NCBI RefSeq assembly: GCF_027812955.1
Contig: NZ_JAPYZV010000003.1
Span: forward strand, 124,001 to 188,000
Direction of reading: 5' to 3'
From: Pedococcus sp. 5OH_020
GTDB lineage: Bacteria; Actinomycetota; Actinomycetes; Actinomycetales; Dermatophilaceae
DNA length: 64,000 nucleotides
The notes beneath the pieces were generated by a model. That model did not search any database. It was not told the DNA's origin and worked only from the letters and a program-made list of their open reading frames with translations. How positions within the stretch are numbered: position 1 is the first letter of the stretch; every line of letters begins with the position of its first letter. A program made the translations under genes and the position numbers. Shown here piece after piece: positions 62,814 to 64,000 of the stretch.

Positions 62814-62874
62814 GCTGGCGCAGCCCGCGTCAGCCAGGTGTGGAGCCGCTGATCAGAAGGAGCCGGAGAACATC

Positions 62875-63564
62875 TTGTCCGCCGACCCGAGCGCTCGTCG
62901 GGGCATTCCCGACGCCACGGTGGCACGGCTACCGGAGTACTTGCGCGCTCTCACCGGCCTCGCTGAACGAGGCATCACGTCGGTCTCCTCCGAGGAGCTG
63001 GCCGCGGCCGCCGGGGTGCGCAGCGCCAAGCTCCGCAAGGACCTCTCCCACCTGGGCTCGTACGGTGTGCGGGGCGTGGGGTACGAGGTGGACCACCTGG
63101 CCTACCAGATCTCCCGCGAGCTCGGGCTGACGCAGGACTGGCCCGTGGCCATCGTGGGGATGGGCAACCTCGGCCACGCGCTCGCCGCGTACAGCGGCTT
63201 CGCCACCCGCGGCTTTCGGGTGGTGGCGCTGCTCGACCAGGACCCCGCCCTGCTCGGCCAGGCCATCGCCGGCCTCACCGTCCAGCCCATGGAGGAGCTG
63301 GCGACGGTGGTGGCACAACGGGGGTTGGCCATCGGGGTCATCGCGACCCCGGCTGCCTCCGCGCAGGGCGTCTGCGACCAGCTGGTCGCTGCCGGCGTGC
63401 GCTCCATCCTGAACTTCGCGCCGTGCGTGCTCGTGGTGCCGGACGGTGTCGACGTCCGCAAGGTCGACCTCTCGACCGAGCTGCAGATCCTCGCCTTCCA
63501 TGAGCAGCGCAAGGCCCTGGCCGCCGAGGGGCTGGACCGGCTCGCCAAAGTCGTGCTGCGATGA
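62875..63564 (+). CDS. rex: redox-sensing transcriptional repressor Rex
   Basis: NADH/NAD ratio sensor. The 229-residue protein has an N-terminal winged helix (ARLPEYLRALTGLAERGITSVSS, SAKLRKDLSHLGSYGVRGVGY), a Rossmann domain (VAIVGMGNLGHALAAYSGFA), and the C-terminal domain-swap helix (EQRKALAAEGLDRLAKVVL). TTG 62875 follows GGAGAACATC and gives the standard N-terminus. The in-frame GTG at 62743 is rejected because it would place the Rex box and promoter inside the gene. The stop overlaps the hemA start (ATGA). Confidence 0.94.
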   Translation: MSADPSARRGIPDATVARLPEYLRALTGLAERGITSVSSEELAAAAGVRSAKLRKDLSHLGSYGVRGVGYEVDHLAYQISRELGLTQDWPVAIVGMGNLGHALAAYSGFATRGFRVVALLDQDPALLGQAIAGLTVQPMEELATVVAQRGLAIGVIATPAASAQGVCDQLVAAGVRSILNFAPCVLVVPDGVDVRKVDLSTELQILAFHEQRKALAAEGLDRLAKVVLR

Positions 63565-64000
63565 GCCTCGTCATCCTGGGCCTGTCCCACCACACCGCGC
63601 CACTGCCGCTGCTGGAGGCGATGTCGCTCGACGCGTCGGCCCGCTCCGCTCTGGCCGCCGGGCTCACCGGCCGGGAGAACCTCGCCGAGGCCATCGTCGT
63701 CTCGACCTGCAACCGCACCGAGGTGTACGCGGAGTCGCTCACGTTCCACGGTGCCGTCACCGACATCACCGACGCGCTGGTCGAGGCCACCGGGGTGAGC
63801 CGTGAGGAGCTGCGGGAGCACCTCTACGTGCACTACGAGGACCGCGCCATCGCCCACGCCTTCACTGTCGCCTGCGGGCTGGACTCGATGGCCGTCGGCG
63901 AGGCCCAGATCCTCGGCCAGATGCGGACCGCCCTGCGCGAGGCCCAGAAGACCGGCCACGCCGGTCCAGCGCTCAACACCCTCTTCCAGCAGGCGCTGCG
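63561..64000 (+). CDS. hemA: glutamyl-tRNA reductase, 3' truncated by window edge
   Basis: First enzyme of C5 tetrapyrrole synthesis, reducing glutamyl-tRNA to glutamate-1-semialdehyde. The 146 codons present encode LVILGLSHHTAPLPLLEAM, IVVSTCNRTEVYAES with the catalytic Cys, FTVACGLDSMAVGEAQILGQ and LREAQKTGHAGPALNTLFQQ, all hallmark HemA segments. ATG 63561 overlaps the rex stop, so hemA is under the Rex-controlled promoter. The rest lies beyond base 64000. Confidence 0.96.
   Translation, partial: MSLVILGLSHHTAPLPLLEAMSLDASARSALAAGLTGRENLAEAIVVSTCNRTEVYAESLTFHGAVTDITDALVEATGVSREELREHLYVHYEDRAIAHAFTVACGLDSMAVGEAQILGQMRTALREAQKTGHAGPALNTLFQQAL

Noticed and set aside
62743-62874. N-terminal extension of Rex from GTG 62743
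   Set aside because: The extension lies across a good Rex operator and promoter and does not resemble the family N-terminus.

Overview
The window is chromosomal DNA from a high-GC actinobacterium. The evidence is GC-rich codon use, many GTG and some TTG starts, 4-base ATGA/GTGA gene overlaps, and actinobacterial marker genes: lsr2, a BldC-type regulator, the 32-residue ribosomal protein bS22, Rex upstream of hemA, and a mycothiol-type maleylpyruvate isomerase domain. The gene order fits a member of the Micrococcales, perhaps near Intrasporangiaceae; that placement is inference. No rRNA, confident tRNA, insertion sequence, prophage, integrase or CRISPR array is visible. Almost everything is core chromosome, packed densely.

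Layout. 1-6273: a folate cluster behind a 5'-truncated ftsH (ftsH, folE, a membrane DUF2156 protein, folP, a folB-folK fusion, DUF3180), all overlapping by a few bases. 6356-10528: an orphan nuoD-like gene, a lipoprotein, a cytochrome P450 and a MidA-type methyltransferase. 10565-17815: cofactor and translation genes (DUF2520 Rossmann protein, panC, panD, nadB, nadC, lysS, a small membrane protein, lsr2). 18030-21389: an FhuF-like Fe-S protein with no canonical start for its full frame, then a split non-homologous end-joining set (LigD-type polymerase and ligase on the minus strand, divergent ku). 21461-26000: a PadR-controlled DrrAB-like ABC exporter with twin operator palindromes, an Nei/Fpg glycosylase, and an SPFH protein behind a structured non-coding stretch. 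26077-31085: a minus-strand MoxR-DUF58-VWA-VWA cluster with a membrane-anchored trypsin-like protease upstream. 31133-37849: paaK, a small possible RHH protein, clpC, an LCP lipoprotein and an argA-type acetyltransferase.

37846-42750: minus-strand genome-maintenance operon radA-disA-mutY followed by an MFS transporter. 42852-49800: SRPBCC protein, methyltransferase, Cys-rich protein, Ppx/GppA phosphatase, sugar isomerase, TetR, ArsR with an SRPBCC-MDMPI fusion, and a two-domain VOC protein. 49923-56488: a second ABC exporter, proline dehydrogenase, proC, two GNATs, a TrkA-type potassium regulator and an AcuC-like deacetylase. 56685-59977: bldC, bS22, an epimerase-like SDR and a PlsC acyltransferase; the same neighbourhood (proC, bldC-like, bS22, galE2, acyltransferase) is known from mycobacteria. 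60051-64000: a DUF5667 protein, a BldN-like ECF sigma factor, a glutaredoxin-like protein, rex and the 5' part of hemA.

The best leads beyond routine annotation are small DNA and RNA elements: the twin PadR palindromes (23255-23292), a strong G-quadruplex motif (24919-24957), mutually exclusive hairpins before the SPFH gene (25066-25189), palindromes overlapping start codons (32538-32551 and 49913-49932), a Rex box within the rex promoter (62785-62813), a family of GTATGC hairpins, and several short tandem repeats inside or beside genes. No whole system that is clearly undescribed could be established from sequence alone.
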